DNA of 64,000 bases from an uncultured candidate division WPS-2 bacterium (GCA_937927945.1 CALEYW010000006.1:62001-126000), one strand, 5' to 3'; numbered from the stretch's first letter, positions 35,393-45,273 are shown. Numbers and translations: made by a program. The notes: a model not told the origin generated them from the sequence alone.

Positions 35393-36577
35393 TCAGCGCG
35401 GGGTCGCGACGATCGTGCGGATGACGGTCTCTTCTCCGCCGTAGCGCGTGTAGTGCAGCGCGATCAGGTACGTCGCGCGCTCAGTCGCGACCGGCAGCGG
35501 CAGAGAGGCGCGCGTCGCCCCGGGTGCGACGTCGGTCTCCGTGATGACGCCGCCCGTTTCGTCTTCGAGCTCGATGTGGACCGGACTCGCCTGTGCCATC
35601 AGGCGCAGGTTCAGCGGACGGCCGCAGACGGCGCGCCCCTCGACCGCGACGATGCCGGCAGCTGCGCCCATCGAGGCGGAGTCGATCGGCGTCACGCCTT
35701 CCGCGGGGAGATCCCGCGCGGCGACCGGCGCAGCCGGCGCACCTGCGGCCGGTGCGACGGCGTTCGGGAGGACGGCGACGCTCGAGACGGCCTTCGTCGC
35801 GCCGCGGTGCACGGTGATCTGCGCGGTCATGGGGAGCGTGCGGTACGCGCTCGGGACGGGCAGCCTGACGGTGCCGACGCGGGTGAACGGCGCGGTCGAT
35901 ACGATGGTGCCCTCGCCGTCGAGCAGTGCGATGGTACCGCGTTCGCCGACCGCGAGATACGATGCCAAAACCGTCTCCCGGCCGCCCGGCATTTCGTCGC
36001 GCCGCGCCGAGAACGACTGTACGCGCGCCGGAGCGGTCTGCGCGAGGATCTTCGGCTGCACCACCGGCGGCGCGCCGGCGCGCGAAGGCGCGGCAGGGCT
36101 TGCGTCGCGCGTGAACGCGAACGAGGCCGTACCCGCAAAGACCGCCGCTGCGCCGAGCACGAACAACGTGGCGGCGAGCTTCAACGCGCCTGACGCGGCC
36201 GGAGCAGGCGGTCGCGGAGCCTCGACGCGCAGCAGCATTTGCTCGGAGCGGATCTCGAGGAACATCGACAGGTACGCGCCCGTGCGGGGCGTCGTGACCG
36301 AGAACCGCGCGCTTCCGACGGAGCCCGCCGCCGCCACGATCGATCCCAGTTCTTCGATCGCGCCGCCGCGCCGCAGTCCCATCAGTCTCCCCGTCACGTC
36401 CGACTCGTTCGCCGCCAGCTTCAGCGCGTACCAGCTGCAGCGGTTACGGCGGTCGACACGCTCGACCCGAACGTCGGCCGCGACGCCGCCGGAGGCGAAC
36501 TGCAGCACCGTGGCCGCACCCCGCCGCCTGCGGGGCCGGACGAGATCCTTTGCTTCGTACGGGACGAGTGCGTTCAT
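35393..36577 (-). CDS. single-pass membrane protein co-encoded with the BTAD regulator
   Basis: 394 residues from an ATG at 36577 that overlaps the regulator stop (ATGA). A cytoplasmic N-terminal region of about 150 residues (PilZ-like in feel but without the RxxxR/DxSxxG motif I would need) is followed by one helix (ALKLAATLFVLGAAAVFAGTASFAF) and an extracytoplasmic beta-rich region. No family recognised. Its place after the regulator and convergent to the Tad arm suggests a sensory or structural role in pilus control. Confidence 0.6.
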   Translation of the reverse strand: MNALVPYEAKDLVRPRRRRGAATVLQFASGGVAADVRVERVDRRNRCSWYALKLAANESDVTGRLMGLRRGGAIEELGSIVAAAGSVGSARFSVTTPRTGAYLSMFLEIRSEQMLLRVEAPRPPAPAASGALKLAATLFVLGAAAVFAGTASFAFTRDASPAAPSRAGAPPVVQPKILAQTAPARVQSFSARRDEMPGGRETVLASYLAVGERGTIALLDGEGTIVSTAPFTRVGTVRLPVPSAYRTLPMTAQITVHRGATKAVSSVAVLPNAVAPAAGAPAAPVAARDLPAEGVTPIDSASMGAAAGIVAVEGRAVCGRPLNLRLMAQASPVHIELEDETGGVITETDVAPGATRASLPLPVATERATYLIALHYTRYGGEETVIRTIVATPR

Positions 36578-38106
36578 GCGCTCGCCGCGGGCTCCGGCGC
36601 CCGTGCCGCGATGCTGGCGAGTCCGCGGCGGCGTGCCTCTTCGCTGTTGCACGAGAGCAGCGTGCGCACTGCCTCGCGCGCGATCTCAAACTCTCCGGTT
36701 GCCGCGTGGAGCTCCGTGACGCGGGTGAGTACCTCGATGTAGAGGGCCTCGAGCCGCTCGGCATGTCGTTCCAGAGAGGGTTCGGGGGCCTCCGCGGCAA
36801 GGACGCGGTCAGCGTAGATGCGCTGCGCGACCCGGTAGTGGTGCTTGGCGCCTTCGACCGCACCGCGCGCATCGTCGATGCGGCCTTGCTCGACGCGGTC
36901 GACGAATCGATGCACGTCGACCGCCACGGCGCGGACGTTGACGCGCACCTCGCCGGTCGTCTCGAAGTAACGCTGCGGGTCGACCGACGGCGCCGCCTCG
37001 ACGATCGCGTGCCGGATGCGGCTCAGCGTCGTGCGCAAGCCTTGCAAGGCGACGGCATGGTTGATGCCGGGCCAGAACGCTTCCAGCAGCTTTTCGCGAC
37101 TCGTCCGGCATTCCGGCTGCAGGATGACGAAGGCGAAGACTTGCTGGTCGCGGCGCCGCGAGAACGGCACAGGCCGCCCGGCGATTTCGCACCGAAATCG
37201 TCCGAACACGCTGACCGCCATGAGCGGTGGCAGCGTGGTGGTCGTCCGGACGTCGGCGTTCTCGGTGACGGGCGCCGCGAGCCGCGCGAGGATGCGGTAC
37301 GGACGCAAACCGCTCCGCGTGCGCACGATCGGCAGTCCGAGCTGTTCCAGCCGCGCCGCCTCGTGCTCGACGCCGCGCCAGCCCCCGCGCAGCGCTTTGA
37401 TGAACGTCTCGTAGGAGGTCGCGTCCTCGAAACCTTCGTGCTCGACGAACTCGAGCAGCAGGTGACCGTTGCGCTGACGCCACTGCGTGAATGCGTCGCA
37501 CAGCGTGCGGCCGTTCTCCGCAGCGTCGCGGACGAGCCACTCCGTTGCGAGCGCCCAGCCGTCGGTGTCGTGGAGAAGTTGCACGATATCGTCGCGGTCC
37601 GCCGGGATGCCGTGCGCGGCGGCGAGCAGTTCGATCTCGGCGGCGTCGAAGGCAAGCGTGTCGTCAGTGCACGCGCGCGCAAAGCCGCGGGCGATCAGGC
37701 TCTCCACGCGAAGACGGCGCCGCGACCGGCCGACCAAAATCAGCTTCCGTTCGAGTTCCCCCGCGAAGATCGCGTCGACGAGCTCCGCGTACACCTTCGC
37801 GTCGATGCGGTCGATGTCGTCAAGAACGACCGTGTCGTGGGCCAAGCAGGTGGCGATCACCGACCGGAGCCACTCCGCGTCGACGCGCGCCGGAACCGAA
37901 ACGTATGCCGCGGCACCCTGACTGCGCGCAACGAACTGCCGTGCGGCGAATGTCTTCCCCGAACCGATCGGTCCGCACAACATTCGAACCTGTGCGTCGC
38001 TCGCGGCATCGAGCCATTCGAGGACGCGCAAGCGCTCGACGCCGTTCGAAACGGCGCACGAGCGAACTGGCAGCCCAGGCGCCCGACGAACCAAAGCAGC
38101 CTCCAT
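36574..38106 (-). CDS. P-loop/BTAD (SARP-like) transcriptional regulator
   Basis: 510 residues. The N-terminal NTPase has Walker A GPIGSGKT at residues 45-52 and Walker B VVLDDIDRID near 93-100. A C-terminal segment (MAVSVFGRFRCEIAGRPVPFSRRRDQQVFAFVILQPECRTSREKLLEAFWPG) is the SARP/OmpR-like winged helix. It is followed by a BTAD helical domain (RRYADRV to EIAREAVRTLLS type TPR). This order, ATPase before the winged helix, is the reverse of classical AfsR. The 11-bp repeats in the Tad promoter are candidate targets. Confidence 0.78.
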   Translation of the reverse strand: MEAALVRRAPGLPVRSCAVSNGVERLRVLEWLDAASDAQVRMLCGPIGSGKTFAARQFVARSQGAAAYVSVPARVDAEWLRSVIATCLAHDTVVLDDIDRIDAKVYAELVDAIFAGELERKLILVGRSRRRLRVESLIARGFARACTDDTLAFDAAEIELLAAAHGIPADRDDIVQLLHDTDGWALATEWLVRDAAENGRTLCDAFTQWRQRNGHLLLEFVEHEGFEDATSYETFIKALRGGWRGVEHEAARLEQLGLPIVRTRSGLRPYRILARLAAPVTENADVRTTTTLPPLMAVSVFGRFRCEIAGRPVPFSRRRDQQVFAFVILQPECRTSREKLLEAFWPGINHAVALQGLRTTLSRIRHAIVEAAPSVDPQRYFETTGEVRVNVRAVAVDVHRFVDRVEQGRIDDARGAVEGAKHHYRVAQRIYADRVLAAEAPEPSLERHAERLEALYIEVLTRVTELHAATGEFEIAREAVRTLLSCNSEEARRRGLASIAARAPEPAASA

Positions 38107-38395
38107 ACTGGTGTACCCGGTACGTTCCTATCGTCACGGCACGCGACGTACCTGAGCGTTTCTGGGAACGAACCCGCCGATGTGGCATGGGTCACGCCCA
38201 CGACGTTTGCGCGAAGGTGCCGAAAAATTGCGTTTCGTCGCTTTACCGGCTCACAGAGGCGGTGAAAGAGCGATCGACGTACCCTGAACTGATGGCGGAC
38301 GGCCATTTGTGGTACGGCCTCGCGGGCCTCGTGCTCGTCGCAGCGACGGCGCCGCCTGCCGCCTACGCCGTTTCAGAGCCCGATGCAGCGCTGCG

Positions 38396-38707
38396 TTAGT
38401 GCGGTACCGCCTCGATCATCCCGTGGAGATGGACTGCTGCGCGTTCGATGTCGTCGTGCTCGTATTGTCCGGCCCTGCTTTCCGCAGAGAGTATCGCGCA
38501 GCGGTGGACATCCTGAAAATCCTCATACGGAAAACGATACCGTGCTTTGGTGTCCTCCGCGTACCCGTCATCGACACCTAAGTGCCATCTTCCGTATTCC
38601 GCGAATCCGTGCACGCGGATGAATTCGTTTTCGTCGTAGACGACTCGGCCTTTGTCGACGAGCTTTTCCGCATACTCGTGTGCCGGTCTGTTCAATGTCA
38701 CTGCCAT
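38396..38707 (-). CDS. conserved small protein of unknown function
   Basis: 103 residues from an ATG at 38707. The pattern GFAEYGRWHLGVDDGYAEDTKARYRFPYEDFQDVHRC, then ILSAESRAGQYEHDDIERAAVHLHGMIEAV, is a compact, strongly conserved type that I recall from many bacterial genomes as a hypothetical family with His/Cys pairs. No catalytic role is known. It stands alone between the regulator and the broken HExxH gene. Confidence 0.72.
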   Translation of the reverse strand: MAVTLNRPAHEYAEKLVDKGRVVYDENEFIRVHGFAEYGRWHLGVDDGYAEDTKARYRFPYEDFQDVHRCAILSAESRAGQYEHDDIERAAVHLHGMIEAVPH

Positions 38708-38898
38708 ATCGGTTTACGCCCCTCGTTCAGCAACGACGTGGTCGCCCGCGCCATATTCCCAGCAAGACTCGCTTGGCAGCGTGCAAGAGAGGGGCCGGAG
38801 GCGCCTCGCCCGCCGCTCCCGGCTCGAACCTCGAGCAGAGGAGCCCGTTTTGGGGCCGCAAATCCGACCGCTGCCGTCACAACGCGGCCGGAGGCGAT

Positions 38899-39896
38899 AT
38901 GTATCAGTTCATGCGCGCGCCCCAGCCGCCCAGCAACGTTCGGGCCGGCCCGAGCGCGGGCACGACGCAGGCACCCCGCACGGCGGCGGCCATCCCGCAC
39001 CGCTTGGCCTCGATCGACCTCGTCGCGCACGGCCGGCCGGCGACGACCGCTCCGCCACAGCACACGACCGCGTCGACGCACGTGATCCAGCGCCGGATCA
39101 GCTGGTGTCGGGCGACATTCGCTACGACAACGATCTCGCCAACCAGTTCGCCACCAACGATCCGCCCTATATCGGCTTCACCGATCCTCAGGTCAACAAC
39201 CGCAGTATCGCCGCGAAGGGCGATATGAACGCTTACTATCCGCAGCCGGCACTTCGGATCGACGATCTCGACGCTCCAGCCGCCGCAGCGCCGGCGCCAC
39301 ACGCGGCGGCGTCCGATTCCGGGGACGAGTCGGACGGCGACGGTTTTCGGCTTCTTCGGCGCGGAAGAGAAGAACTATCGCGTCCAGATCACGAACGTCC
39401 CCGTGGCGAATCTCGGATACGTCATGCACCTTCCCTCACAAGGGATATGGAGCACGACGGTGCCGAAGGCGACCGCGCAAACCGCGATCAGACGCATCGC
39501 TCCGGATTTGAACACGAGCGGTCTCGGCGAGAACGTGCGCATCACCGTCCACGGGGTCCCTCGGATCTGGCCTTTCGGCTGCACGTGCTCGACCACGAGT
39601 TCGAGCATGTGTTCAGCTTGCTGAATCACGTCTTCGGCTCGTTGTACGATATGGACCACAAACTCGAAGCCGCCCGAAATCAACCGGTGTTGATTCGCGC
39701 CGATGACGACACGCTCGCGAAGGGCGACTACTACCGACGCATTTTAGGGATGACCTGGTACGCTGCGACGAGCGAGTTCCACGGCCGGCTCACCGCGGCA
39801 CAAGATGACTTTCACCGCACGGCTGCCGGATCGTATCCGCGCCCGCGCGTCGACATCACGTCGCCGACGGAGGTCACCGTCACGGCGGTGACTTGA
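38899..39896 (+). pseudogene. frameshifted eCIS-like/HExxH protein remnant
   Basis: The ATG at 38899 follows GGAGG (38890-38894). The N-terminus is Pro/Thr/Ala-rich and ends HVIQRR, like proteins with the eCIS/DUF4157 tail. Continuity needs three frame changes: at about 39105 (to LVSGDIRYDNDLANQFATND...ALRIDDL), about 39335 (to FGFFGAEEKNYRVQITNVPVANLGYVMH) and about 39560 (to FRLHVLDHEFEHVFSLLNH). The last part carries a metallopeptidase-like HEFEH at 39594-39608. No single reading frame spans it. It is probably a dead effector or toxin. Confidence 0.6.
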
Positions 39897-39920
39897 CCGG
39901 CTTGGCGCACGAAATCGGAA

Positions 39921-39933
39921 AGCCCGAAAAAAT
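39921..39933 (-). terminator. T-rich termination signal after tRNA-Val
   Basis: After the tRNA 3' end the reverse strand reads AATTTTTTCGGGC. No strong extra stem is seen, so the tRNA fold itself may serve as the terminator hairpin. Confidence 0.5.
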
Positions 39934-40005
39934 TGGGCGATGACGGATTCGAACCGCCGACCCTCCCCGTGTAAAGGGGACGCTCTCCCGCTGAGCTAAT
40001 CGCCC
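39934..40005 (-). tRNA. tRNA-Val (anticodon UAC)
   Basis: 72 bases. Acceptor GGGCGAT/ATCGCCC with discriminator A, D-arm GCTC/GAGC, anticodon stem TCCCC/GGGGA with loop TTTACAC (anticodon TAC), T-arm GGCGG TTCGAAT CCGTC. CCA is not encoded. A T6 run follows directly on this strand. Confidence 0.95.
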
Positions 40006-40068
40006 GCCGCTGCCGGCCGTCTTCGCCGTGCGGGAAGCCGGTCCCCGGACGGGGGAATACAGGAGCCG

Positions 40069-41463
40069 ATGCAGCGCCGCGGCCCCGCGATCGACGATTC
40101 GAGACCGATCTGGCGCACGATGGGACTCTTCCTCGTCCCGCTGATGCTCAGCAACGTGCTCCAGTCGGCGGCGCAGACGCTCAACAGCATCTTCCTGGGC
40201 CGCATGATCGGCGTCTCCGCGTTGGCCGCGGCATCGGCCTTCTTCCCGATCGTGTTCTTCATGATCTCGTTCTTCATCGGGGTCGCGAGCGCGAGCTCGG
40301 TGCTGATCGGGCAGGCGTACGGCGCTCGCGATGAGGAGCGGCTCAAGGCCGTGGCGGGGACGACGCTCACCGTGGCAATCGGCGCCGGCGCGTTCATCGG
40401 GTTCCTGGGCGCAGTGTTTCTGCCCCAGCTGCTGCACTTGATCGGAACGCCGGCCGACATCTTCACCGAATCGCTGAGCTATGCGCGCGTGACGTTCTTG
40501 GCGTTGCCCTTGCTCTTCGTGTACCTCTCGTATGCGACGTTCGTGCGCGGAACGGGCGACTCGCGCACGCCGTTTCTGGCGCTGATCGTCAGCACGATCG
40601 TGACCCTGGTCGCGACCCCGGCCTTCATCGCGGGCTGGTTCGGCCTGCCCCGCATGGGCGTCGCGAGCGCGGCCCTGGCGAACGTGATCGCGAACTGCGT
40701 GGGCCTCGTCTACGTCCTGATCTCGTTGCGGCTCGAAAAGAATCCGCTCGCCCTGGATGCCTCGATCATCCGGCACATGCGGTTGGAACCGAAGCTGCTG
40801 GTGACCCTGCTGCGCATCGGGATCCCGACCGGGTTGCAGATGGTGATGGTCTCGCTCTCGGAGATCGCGCTGATCGCGCTGGTGAACCGCTTCGGCTCCG
40901 GCGCGACGGCCGCGTACGGCGCGGTCAACCAGATCGTCTCCTACGTGCAGTTCCCGGCGATCTCGATCGGCATGACGGCGTCGATCTTCGGGGCGCAAGC
41001 GATCGGCGCGCGGCGCTTCGAACTGCTGCGCAAGATCGCGCGCGCCGGGATCGCGCTGAACTGGGCGATCGCGGGCAGTCTGATCGCGGTCGTGTACGCG
41101 TTCAACGACACCGTGCTGGGCTGGTTCATCACCGACCCGAACGTGCTGCACACCGCGCACATGCTGCTCTCGATCACCCTGTGGAGCTACGCGGTCTTCG
41201 GCACGACCAGCGTGCTCTCGGGCCTGATGCGCGCGAGCGGAACCGTCCTTTGGCCGACGCTGCTCTCGATCGTGGCGATCTGGGGCGTCGAGGTTCCGGT
41301 GGCCTACGCGCTGGCGCCCCACTTCGGCTTGGCCGGCGTGTGGGCGGCGTACCCGATCGCGTTCTGCTCCGGCCTCGTCTTCCAGACGATCTACTACCAG
41401 GTGTTCTGGCGCCGCCGGCGACTGACGACGCTGCTCGAAGACGTACCGGTCGCAGTGACGTAG
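40069..41463 (+). CDS. MATE family multidrug/cation efflux transporter
   Basis: 464 residues, twelve helices. The start of the MATE domain is LVPLMLSNVLQSAAQTLNSIFLGRMIG, and the second half repeats the pattern (IGIPTGLQMVMVSLSEIALIALVNRFGSGATAAYGAVNQI). It exports cationic drugs or metabolites with Na+ or H+. An acidic residue in helix 1 of NorM types is not obvious. It sits 30 bases upstream of the MFS gene, so the two exporters may be co-transcribed. Confidence 0.9.
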   Translation: MQRRGPAIDDSRPIWRTMGLFLVPLMLSNVLQSAAQTLNSIFLGRMIGVSALAAASAFFPIVFFMISFFIGVASASSVLIGQAYGARDEERLKAVAGTTLTVAIGAGAFIGFLGAVFLPQLLHLIGTPADIFTESLSYARVTFLALPLLFVYLSYATFVRGTGDSRTPFLALIVSTIVTLVATPAFIAGWFGLPRMGVASAALANVIANCVGLVYVLISLRLEKNPLALDASIIRHMRLEPKLLVTLLRIGIPTGLQMVMVSLSEIALIALVNRFGSGATAAYGAVNQIVSYVQFPAISIGMTASIFGAQAIGARRFELLRKIARAGIALNWAIAGSLIAVVYAFNDTVLGWFITDPNVLHTAHMLLSITLWSYAVFGTTSVLSGLMRASGTVLWPTLLSIVAIWGVEVPVAYALAPHFGLAGVWAAYPIAFCSGLVFQTIYYQVFWRRRRLTTLLEDVPVAVT

Positions 41464-41493
41464 CCCGGCGCCGGAACGGGAAAGAGCGAATCC

Positions 41494-43062
41494 ATGACGC
41501 TCCGCGCCAAGCCGCGCCTCGCGAGGTCGTACCCCGCGAACGTCGTGCTCGTGGTCCTGACGCTCTTTCCGGGCCTCATCAATACGAGCGCGATCGCGCT
41601 GGCCGCGCCCGTCGTCGGAGCCGATCTCGGCGTTTCGACCGACAGCGCGGCGACGTTGCCGCTGCTCAGCGACGCCGCACTCGCGTTCGGATGCGTTCTC
41701 GGCGCGGAGCTGACGCGGCGGTGTTCGCGCCGCGCGCTCTACTTCTGGCTGATCGGCGCGTCGCTCGCGACCTCGCTGGCCAGCGCCGTCGCGCCGGTAT
41801 TCGGCGTGCTGCTGCTCGCGCACGTCGCGCACGGGCTCGTCGCGGGGATGCTGTTCCTCGTCACGCTGCCCCCGCTGCTGACGAGTTTCGGCAGCGCGAA
41901 GCTGCGCGAGACGGCGACCGTGCTGGTGCCGTGTCTCTTCGGTGCGGCGACGCTCGGACCACTGGTCGGCGGCCTCGTCGCGGAGCCCGCGCTGTGGCGG
42001 ACGATCTTCGCAGCCGAAGTCGTCATCGCGGCGATCGCGTTCGCATTTGCGCGGCTGGTGCTCGAGCGCGCCGACGCGCCGGCCGCCGCCGACCCGGTCG
42101 ACTGGTACGCGCTGACGCTCTCCGCGCTCGGCTCCGCGTTCGTGTACGCGGGCGTCGGTGCGCTGGCAGGTGCGAGCTGGCGAAACCCGCTCGCCAGCGG
42201 ACCGGTCGCGATCGGAATCGTCCTTTACGTAGCGCTCCTCGCCGGCGAAGCGCGCAAGCCGCGACCGCTCGTTCCGGTGCGCGAGCTCGCCACCTCGGTC
42301 GCGCTGGTGGGCGCAGTCGCGACGGTTGTCGGCAGCGCGACGTTCTCCGCGCTCGTCCAGGGATTTTCGCTGACCCTGCTGCGCGTGGACGGCCTCACGC
42401 CACGCGCAACGGGATTCGCATTCTGGCCCGAGTTCCTCGCCGCCCTCGCGAGTGGGTTCGTGTTCGGCCGGCTCGTGACGACGAAGTGGGTCGTGCTCTG
42501 CGGCGCGGCCGGACTGAGCTGCATCGGCGTCGCGGCCGCGCTGGCGCGCGCGGTCGCGCCGGTCGACGCGGGCTCGGTGGGCCCGCTGTGCGTCATCGCC
42601 GGATTCGGCGCGGGATTGAGCGTTACGCCGGGATTGTTTCTCGTGACGCTTTCGTTCGAACGGCCGCTGGTCGGGCGCGCAATCGCGTTGCTCAACCTGT
42701 TTCGCTTGACCGGCGGCTTCATCAGCGCGCCAGGCGTCGAGCACACGATCGGCTCGCGCGCGGGCGAGCACCTGCGCGCGCTCGATCCGGCGCTGCCCGC
42801 CGCGCAGGCGGAGGAGGCGGTGCGCGCGTTCGCCACGGGCGCGGCGGTACCGTTCACCGTGCCGGTCGACCTGCTGCGGCAGGCACTCGCGCTCGGCATC
42901 GCCGATTCGTACGCGATCGTGCTGGTGCTGGCGATCCTCGGTGTCATCGCGATCGGCGTCGTGCTGGTGACGACGCACGTTCCGCTGCGAGCACCCGATC
43001 TCGCACGGTTCGATGCTGGAAAGCCGGCGCTCGAGACGCCCGCTTTCGCCGCTCGCGCTTAG
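41494..43062 (+). CDS. MFS transporter, DHA2-like
   Basis: 522 residues with about fourteen helices, the size and pattern of DHA2 drug:H+ antiporters. Helix 1 has INTSAIALAAPVVGADLGVS. The motif A-like loop between helices 2 and 3 (ELTRRCSRRALYF) and the motif C-like region in helix 5 (CLFGAATLGPLVGGLVA) are present. The substrate is unknown. It ends convergent to the DUF5916 gene, 15 bases apart. Confidence 0.82.
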   Translation: MTLRAKPRLARSYPANVVLVVLTLFPGLINTSAIALAAPVVGADLGVSTDSAATLPLLSDAALAFGCVLGAELTRRCSRRALYFWLIGASLATSLASAVAPVFGVLLLAHVAHGLVAGMLFLVTLPPLLTSFGSAKLRETATVLVPCLFGAATLGPLVGGLVAEPALWRTIFAAEVVIAAIAFAFARLVLERADAPAAADPVDWYALTLSALGSAFVYAGVGALAGASWRNPLASGPVAIGIVLYVALLAGEARKPRPLVPVRELATSVALVGAVATVVGSATFSALVQGFSLTLLRVDGLTPRATGFAFWPEFLAALASGFVFGRLVTTKWVVLCGAAGLSCIGVAAALARAVAPVDAGSVGPLCVIAGFGAGLSVTPGLFLVTLSFERPLVGRAIALLNLFRLTGGFISAPGVEHTIGSRAGEHLRALDPALPAAQAEEAVRAFATGAAVPFTVPVDLLRQALALGIADSYAIVLVLAILGVIAIGVVLVTTHVPLRAPDLARFDAGKPALETPAFAARA

Positions 43063-43077
43063 CAGCAACCTGCTAGG

Positions 43078-45273
43078 CTAGGTGCCGGCGCCGCCGCCCG
43101 TGCGCAGGACGTACTTGAGGATGACGCGCTGCAGCGTGGAGTTCGCCGCCGGCGTGCCGTAATTGAGGAAGAGCTCGCCGTCGCTCTTGAAGCGGTGGTG
43201 GAACGATCCGGCCAGGTTCACGCCGGGGACCGCGAATCCGCCGTTCCCGCTGATCGCGCGCAGCGAAACCGAGAAGTTCGTGTTGGCGTCGATCGACTCA
43301 CCCAGGGTCAGCCGGCGCAGCCACTGCCCGTCGGCCGCGCCGGTCGGCGCGCGCTCGCGGGTCCCGGCGATTTCGCCGGCCAAACTCCAGCGCGCTCCGA
43401 GCGCGCGCTGTGCCGTGAGGTCGATCTGCTGCAGGTAGACGTCGCCGAACGGGCCCCAGCTGTACGTCGCGTCGGTCGGCGCCGGCGTTCCGTCCTTCCA
43501 GCCCGCGGTCAGCGAGTGCTGGTTGTACGACCGCGTCACGCCGCCGGTGTAGTACGGATACCCGACGAGCCCCGAGTCGTACGTGCGCAGTTCGGAGACG
43601 AGGGGTCCGCCGTTGAGGTGCAATCCGTTCTTGAACTGCAGGTCGAGCGAGGCGTTCGCGTCCGCCTGATGAACCGCGCCGCTGCCGTCGATTGCGCGGT
43701 CGCCTTCCAGGAAGAGGTCGAGGCGCTTGATCGGACCGTTCGGCGCGAGCGTTCCGTTGAGGTCGACGAAGATCTGCGGGCCGCGCAGGTCGGCGTTTTG
43801 CGTGTAGCCGAGCACCGGCGAATACTCCGGTCCGATCGTCCGGTAGCCGGTGTAGATCTCGTAATTGCGCTTGTGCACGTCGACGAAGTCTTCGCTCTTG
43901 TACGCGAGACGGTCGTCGCGCACGAACGTGCCGTGCTCGTGCGCGTAATCCATCGCCCACACGAAACCCGTGTTGTTGTTGCGCCCGCCGACTTGACCTT
44001 GCCACGTCTGGTCGACGCCGGCGCGCGGATCCTGCGTGTCGTTGCCGGCGGCGTGATGCGCCAGCACGCCGTCGAACGACCACAGGAACGAGCGGCTGGG
44101 TGTGGCGTGCTTGAGCGCGAAGACGTCGTCGTCGAACCCGTTGCCGCGCGCTTCCAGCACGCCGAACGACTGCAGTCCTTGCGTCCCCTCGAATTTCAAT
44201 CCGCGGTCGAAGGGACCGATCGACGGCGAGTACCAGATCCGATTGGGCGGCGCGTTGATGCCGTTGAGGGATACCGGATCGAAGAAGTTCGCGCCCTGCG
44301 AGAAAAACGGGCGATACTCGTTGAGCGCACGGCGAAACTCTTGCGGCGCGATCGTCTGCTGGTCGATCTCGACGTTCGAAAAGTCCGGGGCGAGCGCGCC
44401 GACGAACGAGGCCGTGCCGGTGAGCGGAACGACGACGTCGGCGCCCAGGTTGCGCGCGCCGGTGGCATTGAAGTTCCCGAGCGCGTCCTGGAAGCGGCGC
44501 CGATCGTCGCCGACGCTGGTGAGCGCGTAGAGTTCGGCGCGCGGCGAGCGGCGCTTCGCGACTTGCCCACGCACGTGCAGTTCGGTGAGGTGCGGCCAGA
44601 AGCGGGCGTCGGCGAATTGCGGGAAGCTGTTGGTTCCGCCCCCGCCGTCGCTCATGATGGGGTCGTAGGCCCAGCTCTCGTTCTCGTTGGTCGCGGCGCA
44701 GCGGCGGATGAAATTGAAGCGCCAGCTCTGGACGGCGGTGCTCGGCGTGCGCAGCACCGAGAGCGGGATGACCATCATCGCGCTCCAGCCGGTCGAGGTC
44801 TGCGTCGCGACCGCGGTCCACGGCGGGGCGTAGCGGGTCGACTCCGATGCTTGCTGGTACCGCGTACCGCGCGGCGTCGTCATGAAGAAGTAGACCTGGC
44901 CGGCGTTGGCGCTCGGATCGATGCCGATCCCCGCGAAGTCGTCGAGCCCGAAGCCGACACCGTTGGCGCCCTGGCTTGCCGTCACCGGGACCCCCGGCTG
45001 GTCCAGACGCATCCCGACGTAGAGGTTCGTATCGTCGTAGAGCAAGAGGAACCGGGACGGGCGCGGACTGCGCTTCTGCGTCGTGACGACTTCGAGATCG
45101 CTCGCGGCCACCGCGTTTTTCCAGGCGGGGTCGCTCAAGGAGGGGTCGAGCGCCGGCGGTTTCTCCGTGCGGACGGCGACGAACGTCGCCGACGATCCGG
45201 TCGTGGCCAACGCCGGTTGGGCGGTGGCGACAACGGAACAGAAAGCGACGGCAAGCAGAGTTCGCAGGCGCAT
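43078..45273 (-). CDS. DUF5916 outer-membrane protein with CBM9-like domain
   Basis: 731 residues with signal peptide (ending PALAT). Residues 40-220 form a carbohydrate-binding family 9-like beta sandwich (PPALDPSLSDPAWKNA...LLLYDDTNLYVGMRLD). The rest is DUF5916, a long beta-barrel-like domain with EFRRALNEYRPFFSQGANFF and many alternating strands ending in an aromatic/hydrophobic terminus (QRVILKYVLRTGG). The members are common in diderm bacteria and their function is unknown. No operon partner. Confidence 0.82.
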   Translation of the reverse strand: MRLRTLLAVAFCSVVATAQPALATTGSSATFVAVRTEKPPALDPSLSDPAWKNAVAASDLEVVTTQKRSPRPSRFLLLYDDTNLYVGMRLDQPGVPVTASQGANGVGFGLDDFAGIGIDPSANAGQVYFFMTTPRGTRYQQASESTRYAPPWTAVATQTSTGWSAMMVIPLSVLRTPSTAVQSWRFNFIRRCAATNENESWAYDPIMSDGGGGTNSFPQFADARFWPHLTELHVRGQVAKRRSPRAELYALTSVGDDRRRFQDALGNFNATGARNLGADVVVPLTGTASFVGALAPDFSNVEIDQQTIAPQEFRRALNEYRPFFSQGANFFDPVSLNGINAPPNRIWYSPSIGPFDRGLKFEGTQGLQSFGVLEARGNGFDDDVFALKHATPSRSFLWSFDGVLAHHAAGNDTQDPRAGVDQTWQGQVGGRNNNTGFVWAMDYAHEHGTFVRDDRLAYKSEDFVDVHKRNYEIYTGYRTIGPEYSPVLGYTQNADLRGPQIFVDLNGTLAPNGPIKRLDLFLEGDRAIDGSGAVHQADANASLDLQFKNGLHLNGGPLVSELRTYDSGLVGYPYYTGGVTRSYNQHSLTAGWKDGTPAPTDATYSWGPFGDVYLQQIDLTAQRALGARWSLAGEIAGTRERAPTGAADGQWLRRLTLGESIDANTNFSVSLRAISGNGGFAVPGVNLAGSFHHRFKSDGELFLNYGTPAANSTLQRVILKYVLRTGGGAGT

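Noticed and set aside
38292..38399. 35-codon forward frame with a signal-peptide-like sequence (MADGHLWYGLAGLVL)
   Set aside because: No ribosome site, no neighbour coupling, and it overlaps the end of a conserved gene on the other strand. Nothing else is seen between 38107 and 38395.
39880..43068. 1062-codon leftward open frame covering the MATE and MFS genes
   Set aside because: Antisense to two intact transporters with normal helix patterns; its translation is Arg/Glu/Asp/Gln repeats with no domain.
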